Shown one piece after another: positions 44,354-54,204 of a stretch of 64,000 nucleotides of DNA. The DNA comes from Bog-756 sp963806455. Lineage in GTDB: Bacteria > Actinomycetota > Acidimicrobiia > Acidimicrobiales > RAAP-2. Each line of letters begins with the position of its first letter. The first letter of the stretch is position 1. The notes below the pieces were generated by a model. The model had not been told where the DNA came from, ran no database searches, and saw only the letters and a list, made by a program, of their open reading frames with translations. Where the stretch lies: the NCBI GenBank assembly GCA_963806455.1, contig CAWDXZ010000002.1, positions 744,001 to 808,000 of the forward strand, given 5' to 3'. The position numbers and the translations under genes are program-made.

Positions 44354-47300
44354 GTGTTGGAGCTCCAACCTTCTCCTGTCGCGCTCCCGGACGCGAACCT
44401 TCCCGGCTCTCGCTCGGCCCGGTGGCGGTCTCCCCACCGGCCGCGGGCCGTGCTGGACTACGCCGTCCTGGCGGTGGTGGCCACCGTTCCGATGCTGGCC
44501 TCCCGGCCCGGCACGGTGGTCGACGACACCAAGACCTACCTGTACCTCGACCCGGGCCGCTACGTGCGCCAGGCGGCATCGCTGTGGGACCCGGGTGTGG
44601 CGCTCGGCACGGTGACCCACGAGAACATCGGCTACCTGCTCCCCATGGGCCCGTTCTACTGGGCCGCGGCCGAACTGCACGTCCCGCTGTGGGTCGCCCA
44701 ACGGGTGTGGATGGCGGCGCTGCTCTTCGCGGCCGGTGCCGGGGCCCTGTACCTGTGCCGCGTCATCGGCCTCACCGGTCCCGGGCGCTACGTGACCGCG
44801 CTCGGCTTCATGTTCACCCCTTACGTCCTGCAGTATGCGGGCCGCATCTCGGTCATCCTCATGCCGTGGGCCGGCTTGCCCTGGATGGTGGCCTTCGTGG
44901 TCCTGGCCCTCCGGCGAGGGGGTTGGCGCTACCCGGCCCTGTTCGCCCTGGTGGTAGCCCTGGTCAGCGGCATCAACGCCAGCTCGATTCTCTACGTGGG
45001 CATCGCCCCCGCCCTCTGGCTCCCCTATGCGGTGGTGGTGGCCCGGGAGTCCACCTGGCGCCGGGCCTGGGGCGTGGCATGGAAGGTCGGCCTCCTCAGC
45101 GCCCTCGTCTCCCTGTGGTGGGCGGTCGGGTTGCAGGTGGAGGCGGCCTACGGCATCAACGTGCTCAAGTACACCGAGACCGTGCCGGCCACCAGCGGGA
45201 CCTCCCTGGCCTCCGAGATCGTGCGTGGCCTCGGGTACTGGTACTTCTACGGATCCGACCGGGTGGGTGCCTGGACCCAGACCTCGGTGGCCTACACCCA
45301 GAACCTGTGGCTCATGGTGGCCAGCTTCGCCGTGCCGGCGCTGGCCTTCGCCGCCGCGGCAGTGTCACGGTGGCGCCATCGCGGCTACTTCGTCCTGGTC
45401 ACGGTGGTGGGCATGATCCTCGCCGTCGGCCCCAACCCCTACACCGATCCCTCCGCCATCGGGTCGGTGCTCAAGGCCATCATGGTGGATACCACGGCCG
45501 GGCTCGCCATGCGTTCCACCGATCGGGCGTCACCCCTCATCATCCTCAGCCTGGCCATGTTCCTGGGAGGAGGGGTGAGCGCACTCTGGGCCCGCCTTCC
45601 CCGGACCGGACTGGTCGTCGGCGGATTCGCCGCCGCCGCGGTGATGGCCGCGGCCACCCCCCTGTGGACCGGGGGGATCGTGGCCGACGGCTTCACCCAG
45701 CCGGCCACCCCTCCCCTCTACGTGCGCCAGGCCGCCGCCGCGCTCGACCGCGCCCATCCGGGGACACGCGTGTATGCCCTGCCCGGCAACAATTTCGCCG
45801 CCTACCGGTGGGGCGACACCGTCGACACCGTCTACCCCGGCCTGATGACCCGGCCCTTCGTGACCCACGAGCAACAGATCATGGGATCGGTGGCCACCGC
45901 CGATCTGCTGCAGGCGGTCGACACGCCCCTCCAGGACGGGACGATCGATTGGAACACCATCGGCCCGATGTCGTCGCTGATGAGTGCAGGCGACGTCCTG
46001 GTCCAGTACGACCAGGCCTACGAGCGATACGACTCCCCCATCCCCCAGCAACTGGCCGCCGACTTGGCGGTGACCCCACCGGGGCTCACCCACCCGGTCG
46101 ACTACGGGCGGCCCTCGCCGAACGTGCCGCTCCTGCCGCACTTCGACGAGGCCACTCTGGCCCGGCCGCCCAACCAGGGTTGGCCGGCGCCACTCACCAC
46201 CTATACGGTGGACCACCCGCGCCCCATCGTGCGCACCGAGTCGACCAAGACTCCGCTGGTGGTTGACGGCGACGCGTCGGGCATCGTCAATGCCGCCTCC
46301 GTCGGCCTGCTCGGCTCCAACCCCACCGTCTTCTATGCCGGGAGCCTGGACCTCGACGCCACCCTGCGCAAGGACACCCTCGGTGCACCGGCCGACCTGG
46401 TGGTGACCGACACCAACCGCAAACAGGGCTACCGCTGGAATTCGCTCAACGAGAACACCGGCTACACCGAGACCGCCGCCCAGGGCCCGGACACCGAAGA
46501 CCCCACCGACGCCCCCATCAACCTCTTCCCCGGCGCTCCGGCCGACGCCCAGACCACGGCCCGGCTCCTCGGCGTTTCGTCGGTGACCGCCTCTTCGTAC
46601 GGGTCCTCCATCACCTATCTCCCCGAGAACCGGCCGGCCGCCGCCCTCGACGGGAACACCCAGACCGCCTGGCTCGACGACTCCTTCGCCCAGCAGATCG
46701 GCCAGTGGTGGGAGGTGAAGCTCGACCAGCCGCGGACCCTGGGGTCGGTCACCCTCGTCCAGCCCCAGACCGGCGACCCCGACCGGTGGATCACCAGGGT
46801 CACCCTGACCTTCGACGGGGGCCGTCCCCTCGTCGTGCCACTCGGGCCGCGGTCGCGAACCTCGGCCGGGCAGACCGTGACCTTCCCGGCCCGGACGTTC
46901 ACCACGTTGCGCCTGACCGTCAGCGGTGTGGGCAACGCCGATCTGCAGACCCCTGTCTCCTCCCGGAGCTCGGTCGGGTTCGCCGAGGTCAAGCTCCCGG
47001 GCATCAGCGCGGACGAGACCATCGCCATGCCCGAGGACCTCCTTCGCTCCGCCGGTCCCGCCTCGGCCCACGACCGGCTCAGCCTGATCATGACCCGGTT
47101 GCGTGGCCCGGGTACCCCGCCCCGGGCCGATGTGGAGACGTCGTTGGCCCGGACCTTCTGGCTGCCCACGGCCCGGACCTTCTCCATGACGGGCACGGCC
47201 CGGATCTCACCGCTCGTCCCCGACGACCGGATCGACCGGCTGGTGGGCCGTTCGAGCCCGCCGGACGGCGTGGTGGCCGCCTACTCCCTGGGGCGGCTCC

Positions 47301-49075
47301 CCGGCGACCTGCGGGCCGGGGCCGTCGCCACCCTCGACGGCGACCCGGGCACCCTCTGGGAGCCCGGGTTCGGCGTGGCCCACCAGGCCGGGCAGTGGCT
47401 CCAGTACGTCCTGCCCGGGCCGGTCACCCTCGATCACCTGGACCTCAAGATCGCGGCCGACGGCCAGCACTCGGTCCCCACCAAGGTGACCGTCTCGGTG
47501 GACGGCCGGTCGGCCACCGTGGCGCTGCCGCCCGTGGCCGACAGCCCCGTCCCGGGCTCGGTGGTGGACGTGCCGATCACCTTCCCGCCCCTGAGCGGCC
47601 AGAGCGTCCGGATCACGGTCGACGACGTCCGCATCGAGAACACCCTCAACTACTACTCGCAGACCCCTATCGCCATGCCCATCGGCATCGCCGAGGTGGG
47701 ACTCCCCGGTGTCCAGGCCGGCACTCTTCCACCGATCATTCCCTCCTCGTGCCGGGGCGACCTGCTCTCGGTGGACGGCCAGCCGTTGTGGGTCTCCGTC
47801 ACCGGGGCGACATCGGCGGCGCTTTCCCGCCAACCCCTCACGGTGAGCCTGTGCGGCCCGGACTCGGCCGGGCTGGCCCTCGGTCCGGGCACCCACACCC
47901 TCCGTTCCACCCTGGGCCAGGTCTCCGGTTTCGATATCGACCAGCTGGCCCTGGACTCGGCGCCCGGCGGCGGCGCCATGGCCCTGGCCACCGCCACCGC
48001 CCTCCAGCCGCCGCCGGCCACCGCCTCGCCGGCGGTGCGGGTGGACAGCCAGACGGCCACCACCATCCATCTCACGGTCGACGGGCTGGCCCGGCCGTCC
48101 GATCGGGCCGGCACGGACCTCGTCCTCGGCGAGAGCGTGAATTCGGGGTGGGCGGCCACGGTGGTGGGCGGTGGGAGCCTCGGGAAGCCCCAACTGATCG
48201 ACGGCTATGCCAACGGCTGGCGCCTCGGCCAGCCGGCCCTGGGGCCGGGGGTGCACCACGGTACGGTGTCGCTGGTCCTCCGATGGCAGCCCCAGCGACG
48301 GGTGGACCTCGCCCTCATCATCTCCGTCCTGGCCATCGTGGCATGCCTCGTCCTGGTTCTCGTCCCCTGGGGATGGATCCGACGGCGCACCGGTCGACGC
48401 CGGGTCGCCGGGGACGGTACCGAGGGCGCCGTCGAGGAGCCGGCTCGCGACGCCGGGTTGCCGGACCCGCACGAGGCGCCGGTGCTGGCGCGCCCGTTCC
48501 GGGCCGAGGCGCCGGCGGCCCCCCTCGGTGTGGCCTTGGCCACCGGATTGGTGACCGGCGTGGTGGCGGCTGCTGTCGCCATGCCCGTGGCCGGGTTGGC
48601 CGTCGGCATCGCCACGGTGGCTGCCCTCCTCGTGCCCCGCCTGCGCATCCTCCTCGGTCTGCTGGCCGTGACCGGCATCGCGGCCGCCGGTGTGTACACG
48701 GTCGTACACCAGGCCACCTTCGATGTGCCCCCCGGAGGGGCCTGGACGCTCTCCTACGACGCCGCCAGCCGGTTGGCCTGGGCCGGGGTGGTGTTCCTCG
48801 GAGCCGACGCGGTGGTGGAGGCGGTCCTCGGACGACGGAGGGCGGCCAGGTCGGGAACCGGTCCGACGGTGCCCGTCCCCCCGGCCGGCGCTCCGGCCGG
48901 CACGGCGATCGAGGTTCCCGGTGGTGCCGGCGCCGGCCGGCCCGCTGACCGTCCGCCCATCGGAGACGTCGGCGGCCCGGGTGGCGAGGGGGCGGGCGGC
49001 GCTCGGAAGGGTGGCCAGGAGCCGGCCGGCCGGGGGGTCGGCGCTGGCCCGCCGGGGGGATCGCCCGAACGCTGA
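44354..49075 (+). CDS. aftD: AftD-like alpha-(1->3)-arabinofuranosyltransferase (GT-C)
   Basis: 1,573 residues from GTG 44354 (the frame is open upstream but overlaps the divergent gene). The N-terminal GT-C membrane domain of about 12 helices has VVDDTKTYLYLDPGRYVRQA and HENIGYLLPMGPFYWAAAEL, the Asp-Thr-Lys and Gly-Tyr-Leu-Pro-x-Gly landmarks of AftD (DUF3367 family). Two discoidin-like carbohydrate-binding modules follow (RPAAALDGNTQTAWLDDSF with QWWEVKLDQPR; ATLDGDPGTLWEPGF with GQWLQYVLPGP). The last 270 residues add helices and a Gly/Pro-rich tail. AftD uses decaprenyl-phospho-arabinose to branch arabinan on the outer face of the membrane in mycobacteria. In a bacterium probably without mycolates the true acceptor is uncertain. 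Convergent with the GT4 gene. Confidence 0.8.
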   Translation: MLELQPSPVALPDANLPGSRSARWRSPHRPRAVLDYAVLAVVATVPMLASRPGTVVDDTKTYLYLDPGRYVRQAASLWDPGVALGTVTHENIGYLLPMGPFYWAAAELHVPLWVAQRVWMAALLFAAGAGALYLCRVIGLTGPGRYVTALGFMFTPYVLQYAGRISVILMPWAGLPWMVAFVVLALRRGGWRYPALFALVVALVSGINASSILYVGIAPALWLPYAVVVARESTWRRAWGVAWKVGLLSALVSLWWAVGLQVEAAYGINVLKYTETVPATSGTSLASEIVRGLGYWYFYGSDRVGAWTQTSVAYTQNLWLMVASFAVPALAFAAAAVSRWRHRGYFVLVTVVGMILAVGPNPYTDPSAIGSVLKAIMVDTTAGLAMRSTDRASPLIILSLAMFLGGGVSALWARLPRTGLVVGGFAAAAVMAAATPLWTGGIVADGFTQPATPPLYVRQAAAALDRAHPGTRVYALPGNNFAAYRWGDTVDTVYPGLMTRPFVTHEQQIMGSVATADLLQAVDTPLQDGTIDWNTIGPMSSLMSAGDVLVQYDQAYERYDSPIPQQLAADLAVTPPGLTHPVDYGRPSPNVPLLPHFDEATLARPPNQGWPAPLTTYTVDHPRPIVRTESTKTPLVVDGDASGIVNAASVGLLGSNPTVFYAGSLDLDATLRKDTLGAPADLVVTDTNRKQGYRWNSLNENTGYTETAAQGPDTEDPTDAPINLFPGAPADAQTTARLLGVSSVTASSYGSSITYLPENRPAAALDGNTQTAWLDDSFAQQIGQWWEVKLDQPRTLGSVTLVQPQTGDPDRWITRVTLTFDGGRPLVVPLGPRSRTSAGQTVTFPARTFTTLRLTVSGVGNADLQTPVSSRSSVGFAEVKLPGISADETIAMPEDLLRSAGPASAHDRLSLIMTRLRGPGTPPRADVETSLARTFWLPTARTFSMTGTARISPLVPDDRIDRLVGRSSPPDGVVAAYSLGRLPGDLRAGAVATLDGDPGTLWEPGFGVAHQAGQWLQYVLPGPVTLDHLDLKIAADGQHSVPTKVTVSVDGRSATVALPPVADSPVPGSVVDVPITFPPLSGQSVRITVDDVRIENTLNYYSQTPIAMPIGIAEVGLPGVQAGTLPPIIPSSCRGDLLSVDGQPLWVSVTGATSAALSRQPLTVSLCGPDSAGLALGPGTHTLRSTLGQVSGFDIDQLALDSAPGGGAMALATATALQPPPATASPAVRVDSQTATTIHLTVDGLARPSDRAGTDLVLGESVNSGWAATVVGGGSLGKPQLIDGYANGWRLGQPALGPGVHHGTVSLVLRWQPQRRVDLALIISVLAIVACLVLVLVPWGWIRRRTGRRRVAGDGTEGAVEEPARDAGLPDPHEAPVLARPFRAEAPAAPLGVALATGLVTGVVAAAVAMPVAGLAVGIATVAALLVPRLRILLGLLAVTGIAAAGVYTVVHQATFDVPPGGAWTLSYDAASRLAWAGVVFLGADAVVEAVLGRRRAARSGTGPTVPVPPAGAPAGTAIEVPGGAGAGRPADRPPIGDVGGPGGEGAGGARKGGQEPAGRGVGAGPPGGSPER

Positions 49076-49079
49076 ACCG

Positions 49080-50456
49080 CTACTGGCGGGCCAGCGCCTC
49101 GGCGCCCAGAGCCACCAGCGCCCCCCGGGCGCAGGCTTCCCAGGTGAACCGGCCGGCGTGGGCCCGGGCGCCGGTCCCCAGCCGCCGCCGCAGCATCTCG
49201 TCGCTCAGCATGGCCTCGAGCGCGCCCACCAGCTCGCCCCGGTTGTCGACGAGGATGCCGGTGCGTCCGTCCAGTACCGCGTCCTCGTGGCCGCCGATCC
49301 TGGTGACAACCGACGGCGTGCCGCAGGCACCGGCCTCGGTCACGGTCATCCCCCATCCCTCTCGGAGCGAGGTGGAGGCGACCACCCAGGCACGCCGGTA
49401 CAGATCGATGAGAGCCTCCTCCGAGACGTACCCGGGCAGGGAGATCCAGGATTCGGCCCCGAACCGGCGGATGAGCGCCTCGAGTGCTCCTCGCTCGTAG
49501 CCCTCCCCGGCGATCACCGCCTCGAGCCGGGGGTGCCGGGCCTTCATGGTGACGAGCGCCTCGATGAGCAGGTGGAACCGCTTGACGGGCACCAGCCGGC
49601 CCACGGCGACGACCAGGGGGGCAGCCGAGCGCTCACCGTGCGGTGAGAACTGGGGTTCGACGCCCGGCGGCGACACCGACACCCGCTCCGGGGGGATGCG
49701 CAGTCGCTCCACGATCTCCCGCTTGGCCGAGCCCGACAGTGTGACGATCCGGCTGCGCCGGTACAGGGGCGGGGCCAGGCGGTGCTCGATCGCATAGCCG
49801 AGCTCGGCCAGGCCGGTGGGCAGGACCATCTTCCACATCTCGGCGTGGACATGGTGGAGGAAGACGATGTGCGGGCAGTGGGCCCACACCGGGGAGAAGA
49901 ACGGCATCCCGTTCCAGATCTCGACCAGCCCGTCCCCGTTGCCGATGCGCCCGAGCGCCCCCGAGAGCATGGTCCGCGGGAACACCGAGTAGCGACCGGC
50001 CCGCCGGACCACCCGGTACCCGTCCCGACGGACCACGGTCCGGTCCTCGGGCACCGACGAGGTGGTCAGGGCCACGTCGAGGCCGGCATCGGACCAGGCC
50101 GACAGCACCCGGTGGGCGTGGAGCTCCGAGCCACCCGCTTCGACGTCGTCGTAGTCCCGCCAGGCGATGACGTCGATGCGCCTGAGCCCGGCCCGGTCGG
50201 CGATCTCGGCGATGGACAGGTCCGAGAAGCGGGACAGGCGGGATTGGTCGTGGCGGAGATCCGACGGTCGCTCCAGGGTGCCCGTCCCGTTGGGGCGGAA
50301 GGCACGCGGGCCACGGACGGCAGGGGGCTCCAGCCCGGGAACCGGGACGAGGCGCGGGAAGGATGCCTGCTCGGGCTGGACGGGAGCGCCGATGGCATGC
50401 ACGGTGCTGGGCCCTCCGGTCACACGCCTCATCCCCACTTCGCTCCCCGACGTCAT
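49080..50456 (-). CDS. Glycosyltransferase family 4
   Basis: 458 residues. After a non-conserved N-terminal 85 residues, DVIAWRDYDDVEAGGSELHA begins the GT-B N-domain. The C-domain carries LVVAVGRLVPVKRFHLLIEA, VIAGEGYERGALE, SLPGYVSEEALIDLYRRAWV and the donor-binding EGWGMTVTEAGACGTPSVVT (the E-x7-E motif). It transfers a nucleotide-sugar residue to a lipid-linked or glycan acceptor in the cytosol. Directly after it (in the same direction, upstream) is a Wzx-like flippase, which fits building and export of a surface polysaccharide. Confidence 0.88.
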   Translation of the reverse strand: MTSGSEVGMRRVTGGPSTVHAIGAPVQPEQASFPRLVPVPGLEPPAVRGPRAFRPNGTGTLERPSDLRHDQSRLSRFSDLSIAEIADRAGLRRIDVIAWRDYDDVEAGGSELHAHRVLSAWSDAGLDVALTTSSVPEDRTVVRRDGYRVVRRAGRYSVFPRTMLSGALGRIGNGDGLVEIWNGMPFFSPVWAHCPHIVFLHHVHAEMWKMVLPTGLAELGYAIEHRLAPPLYRRSRIVTLSGSAKREIVERLRIPPERVSVSPPGVEPQFSPHGERSAAPLVVAVGRLVPVKRFHLLIEALVTMKARHPRLEAVIAGEGYERGALEALIRRFGAESWISLPGYVSEEALIDLYRRAWVVASTSLREGWGMTVTEAGACGTPSVVTRIGGHEDAVLDGRTGILVDNRGELVGALEAMLSDEMLRRRLGTGARAHAGRFTWEACARGALVALGAEALARQ

Positions 50457-50525
50457 CCCTCACGAACGGCCTGCCACCGACAACGGGGCAGAGTGTATCG
50501 GCGCCGGCCGGAGGCGGCCCAGTGC

Positions 50526-52085
50526 TCACCGGGCGGGCGCGACGGGTGACCTGGTCGACGCCGGCGGCCGGTGGCCCGCCGGGCGGAAGAGCCATCGACC
50601 GGCACGGTGGCGGCGGTGGATGGCCACGAACGCCACGGCCATGGCCAGGGCCAGGGTGGCCTGGGCGGCCAGGTCCGCCCGCGCCGTCCCGAGGGTGTGG
50701 CCGCCGGCCATCACCACCAGCACGACGGCCAGCGCCGAACCGCCCGCCAGCAGGAGGACGATCCAGCGGGAGCCCGTGCCGAAGAGGTAGTTGGTCACCA
50801 GCACGGAGAAGGAGAGACAGATCATGGCCAACACCAGGGTGGCGAAGGCGGGGGCGGCCGAGCTCAGCTTGGCCCCGAACACGAGGGTGAGGAACCATCG
50901 GGGGGCGAACACGGAGATGCCGAGGAGCAGCACGGCCGGCACGGCCAGGAAGATCAGGGTCACCCCCAGCTGGCGGATGGCGTGGCCGCCCTCGTTCCAA
51001 CGGATGGTGGCCTCGGGCAGGAGATAGGCGCCGAGGGCCAGGGCGCCGAAGATCAGCGCCTTCGATGCCACCGAGATGGCGGCATAGGGCCCGACGTTGG
51101 CGTGGTCCAACCGGCCGAGCAGGATCACGTCGACATTCTGGAGGAGGCCGAGCAGGGCCAGGCCGGCGAAGGCGGCCGACACGTCGGCCAGCAGCCGGCG
51201 GCGGACCAGGGCCGAATCGGCGCCTACGTCGTGACCGGCCGGGGCGGCGGCCATATCGGGGTCGGCCGACCACACCCTGGTGGCCAACCAGTGGGCGTGG
51301 ACGGTCGCCACCACCTCGCTGACGAAGACGCCGATGGCGTAGCCGGCCACCCCGAGGTGGGCGGCTACCAAGCCGATGACGACGACGGTGCGGATGCCCC
51401 CTTCCATGAGCAGGTTGCCGGCCAATGCCCGGTAGCCGCGATGGGCTTGCAACAGACCCCGGTCCACGCAGAGCAGGATCCAGATCCCCCCCGAGATGAG
51501 GATGAGGGCGACTCCCTCGCTGTTGGGCAGCGACAGCTGTCGGGCGATCCAGCCTTGCAGGGCCAGGACGACCACCGCTTCCACGGCGATGGCGCCGATG
51601 ACGATGCGGTAGATCCTCCCGACCCAGCGGCGCACCAGGGCGCCCTGCCCGGACCGTTGCAGGGCGGTGACCCGGCGGACCACACCCACCAGCACCGCCG
51701 AACCGGGCATGGAGAGAATGAAGAACAGTCCGAGCAGCTCGGCGATGGCGCCGTAGGACTGGGGGGTGACCAGCCGGGCCACGGCCACCACGACCAGGGC
51801 CCCGGCACCGTTGACGATCATGCCGGCCACGGCCACCGGCCCGGCCTGGCTCAACCCCGACAGCACCGAGTCCTGGCCTGGCATCCCGGGCCGGGGTGCC
51901 GGCGCCCCGGCCGGCAGGGTGATCATCGGACCGCCGGCCACGGCGATGCCCACGGCCGGGGCCATGGACACGGACTCGGTCACCGGCTCGACGACCGACT
52001 CGATCTCGTCCAGCATGGCGTCGAGGCCGGGCCCCCCCACGTCGGCAGACGGGGAGGTCCCCGCCGAATCGGCCGCGCTGCTCAC
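50526..52085 (-). CDS. Wzx/MurJ-type polysaccharide flippase
   Basis: 519 residues. After a soluble Pro/Gly-rich N-terminus of about 80 residues come 12-14 hydrophobic helices in the order of the MOP (multidrug/oligosaccharide-lipid/polysaccharide) superfamily: VAVAGMIVNGAGALVVVAVA, GAIAELLGLFFILSMPGSAV, VDVILLGRLDHANVGPYAAI and so on. The LLGRLDHANVGPYAAISVAS segment is typical of polysaccharide exporters. It would flip lipid-linked oligosaccharide across the membrane for the envelope cluster. GTG 52085 lacks a strong ribosome site, so the start could lie further in. Confidence 0.82.
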   Translation of the reverse strand: MSSAADSAGTSPSADVGGPGLDAMLDEIESVVEPVTESVSMAPAVGIAVAGGPMITLPAGAPAPRPGMPGQDSVLSGLSQAGPVAVAGMIVNGAGALVVVAVARLVTPQSYGAIAELLGLFFILSMPGSAVLVGVVRRVTALQRSGQGALVRRWVGRIYRIVIGAIAVEAVVVLALQGWIARQLSLPNSEGVALILISGGIWILLCVDRGLLQAHRGYRALAGNLLMEGGIRTVVVIGLVAAHLGVAGYAIGVFVSEVVATVHAHWLATRVWSADPDMAAAPAGHDVGADSALVRRRLLADVSAAFAGLALLGLLQNVDVILLGRLDHANVGPYAAISVASKALIFGALALGAYLLPEATIRWNEGGHAIRQLGVTLIFLAVPAVLLLGISVFAPRWFLTLVFGAKLSSAAPAFATLVLAMICLSFSVLVTNYLFGTGSRWIVLLLAGGSALAVVLVVMAGGHTLGTARADLAAQATLALAMAVAFVAIHRRHRAGRWLFRPAGHRPPASTRSPVAPAR

Positions 52086-52133
52086 GCCGATGCCCTCACC
52101 ACATCAGGGGACACACCGAACGGCGACCGACCA

Positions 52134-53738
52134 CTAGACGGCGGCGCGACCCACCGCCGTGGCCCGGCGGGGTATGACCGGCGCGTCCCGTCCCGTCGTC
52201 CCACCACCGCCCTTGTCGGCAGGGGGGCGGTCGATGCCCCGGTGGGTGCCGGAGTCGTCGACTTCGTGGTATTCCTCTTCGACGTTCACCGACCAGATGT
52301 CGTGGTCGGCACCGTGGATGTTCTCCACCGTCAGCATCGCCGTGTACATGGAATGGTCCTGATTGTTGTACTTGTGCATGCCGTTCCTACCCACCGGGTG
52401 CACGTTTGACGCATGCCGCTCGAACCAGCGGCGGATGACGTCCACGTTGTCGCGGTAGACATCGTCGTACACCGGATAGGCCTTGGGCATCCGGACCACG
52501 TAGCCGGACTCCACGGCGGCCGGGTCGACCAGTCCGATGGTGGCCAGCTCCTTGGTGCCCAGGGTGACAAGCTCGTCGTCGTCCCGGGTCCACAGATCGT
52601 CACCCTCGAAGACGAAGTACTCCATCCCGAGACAGGTCCGGCCGTCTTTGACCATGTAGGGCGACCACGAGCCGAAGTTCTGGATCCGTCCCACCTTGAC
52701 GTCGGGCGAGTGGATGTAGATCCAGTTGTCGGGGAAGCCGCACTCCTCCGGGACGACCAGGGCCACCGTGAGGAAGTCGCGGTAGTGGAGGTCGGCGGCG
52801 GCGGCGCGCACTTCCTCGGGGACGGGGGGATCGACGATGTGGGCCAGCGAGGTGAGGGGCATGGAGGAGATCACGTGCGACACCGGGATGCGCTCCTCGC
52901 CGGCCGCCGACCGCACCGTCACCGCCACCGCCTGGCCGTCCTCCACGTGCACGGTCGACGCCGAGGTCTCCATCAGCACTGTGCCTCCCATGGACACCAC
53001 CTGGTCGGCGCAGCGCTCCCACATCATGCCGGGGCCGTACTTCGGGTACTGGAACTCCTCGATGAGGCTGGTGACCTGCTTCGAACGATCGCGGTGCTTC
53101 CCGCGCAGCGATGACCGGATCGGCTCCCACACCGCCGTCCACAGTGACATCCCCTTGATGCGCTGGGCACCCCAGTCGGCAGAGATCTCCGAGGCGGACA
53201 CGGCCCAGAGCTTCTCGTTGTAGGTCTTGAAGAAATGCTCGTAGAGCCGCCATCCGTAGTTGGACACGATGTAGCCCTCGAGGGTGGTGACGTCTTTCGG
53301 CGGCCGCAGGCGCACCCACAGGAAAGAGAGCCCACAGCGCACGGCCTCGACGAGGCCGAGGTTGGAGAGGGCGTTGCCCAGCTTGATCGGGTAGTCGTAG
53401 AACTTCCCGCCGTAGAAGATGCGGCTCATCCGCGGCCGTAGCAGGAAGTCCTCCGGCGGCAGGACCCGGTGCCAGAATTCCTCCACCGGCTTGACCTTGG
53501 TGAAGAAACGGTGGCCCCCGATGTCGAACCGCCACCCGTCGCGAACCGCGGTGCGGCTGATCCCTCCGACGACGGCATCCTCCTCCACCACGACCACCGG
53601 GTCACCCGACTCCGCCAGTTGATGGGCGGCGGTCAGCCCGGCCGGGCCGCCGCCGATGACCAGCACCGGTTGTCCCGGCGACGGGAGGTGACCCCCGGCC
53701 GCCCGGCCGCCCTCGACCTCTTGTCCCGCTCGTGCCAC
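52134..53738 (-). CDS. FAD-dependent oxidoreductase (UGM/amine-oxidase-like)
   Basis: About 534 residues if GTG 53738 is used; GTG 53666 is an alternative, and the frame is open to 54107 through a low-complexity repeat that is probably not translated. VLVIGGGPAGLTAAHQLAES binds the FAD ADP-moiety, followed by DIGGHRFFTKVKPVEEFW, NYGWRLYEHFFKTYNEKLWA and YNNQDHSMYTAMLTVENIHG. This layout is like UDP-galactopyranose mutase and related NAD(P)/FAD proteins found in glycan clusters. It may convert a nucleotide or lipid-linked sugar; the exact reaction is not determined. Located between a flippase and mannosyltransferase genes. Confidence 0.8.
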   Translation of the reverse strand: MARAGQEVEGGRAAGGHLPSPGQPVLVIGGGPAGLTAAHQLAESGDPVVVVEEDAVVGGISRTAVRDGWRFDIGGHRFFTKVKPVEEFWHRVLPPEDFLLRPRMSRIFYGGKFYDYPIKLGNALSNLGLVEAVRCGLSFLWVRLRPPKDVTTLEGYIVSNYGWRLYEHFFKTYNEKLWAVSASEISADWGAQRIKGMSLWTAVWEPIRSSLRGKHRDRSKQVTSLIEEFQYPKYGPGMMWERCADQVVSMGGTVLMETSASTVHVEDGQAVAVTVRSAAGEERIPVSHVISSMPLTSLAHIVDPPVPEEVRAAAADLHYRDFLTVALVVPEECGFPDNWIYIHSPDVKVGRIQNFGSWSPYMVKDGRTCLGMEYFVFEGDDLWTRDDDELVTLGTKELATIGLVDPAAVESGYVVRMPKAYPVYDDVYRDNVDVIRRWFERHASNVHPVGRNGMHKYNNQDHSMYTAMLTVENIHGADHDIWSVNVEEEYHEVDDSGTHRGIDRPPADKGGGGTTGRDAPVIPRRATAVGRAAV

Positions 53739-53750
53739 TCGCTCGTCGTC

Positions 53751-53830
53751 CGTTCTGTCGGTCTCGGTCCGTCTCTGTCGGTCTCGGTCCGTCACTGTCG
53801 GCTTCTGTCGGCCTCGGTGGGTCACGGTGC
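53751..53830. repeat. Imperfect 20-bp tandem repeat in a gene-poor stretch
   Basis: Units built on CTGTCGGTCTCGGTCCGT recur about three times, with drift in the third. It lies in 53739-54204, a 466-bp stretch with no supported gene: minus-strand translation gives only Asp/Arg/Thr/Gln low complexity. It may be the variable upstream region of the FAD oxidoreductase gene. Confidence 0.6.
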
Positions 53831-54204
53831 GTCCGTCAGCCCCGGTGGGTCGTCGATCGTCTCGTCGGTCGTCGCTTCTCCCTGGCGGCCCCGGCCACCC
53901 GGCGAGGGCCTGGTCGGGGCCGTGCTCCGGGGCCGGTCCGTGGGCGTCCACGGCAGCCCCCCCCGTGGGCGTCCCCGCCGGTTCGCGCCGGCGGTGGCCG
54001 CTGCGCCGCGAGTCCGGTGTGGGCCACCCGGCGGTGTCCCCCTGAGCGGCCTCGTCGTTCGACCCACCTCCCATGGCCCGGGAGCGAGCTGGCACCCAGC
54101 ACCACACGGTGCCCCCTTCCGGTCAGAGGCTAGTGGCTCGTCCCTCTACCCGGGCGGAACTGCCCCCGCCTCCCGGATGGGCGCCGCCCGGGACCCGTGC
54201 GGGC

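Noticed and set aside
45530..47071. Long minus-strand frame opposite the AftD-like gene (also 47207-48709)
   Set aside because: Composition is antisense-type (Gly/His/Arg-rich) and mirrors the codon bias of the real gene; no motif.
53739..54107. N-terminal extension of the FAD oxidoreductase through the tandem repeat
   Set aside because: The extra 123 codons give low-complexity Asp/Arg/Thr sequence unlike the family and start without a ribosome site.
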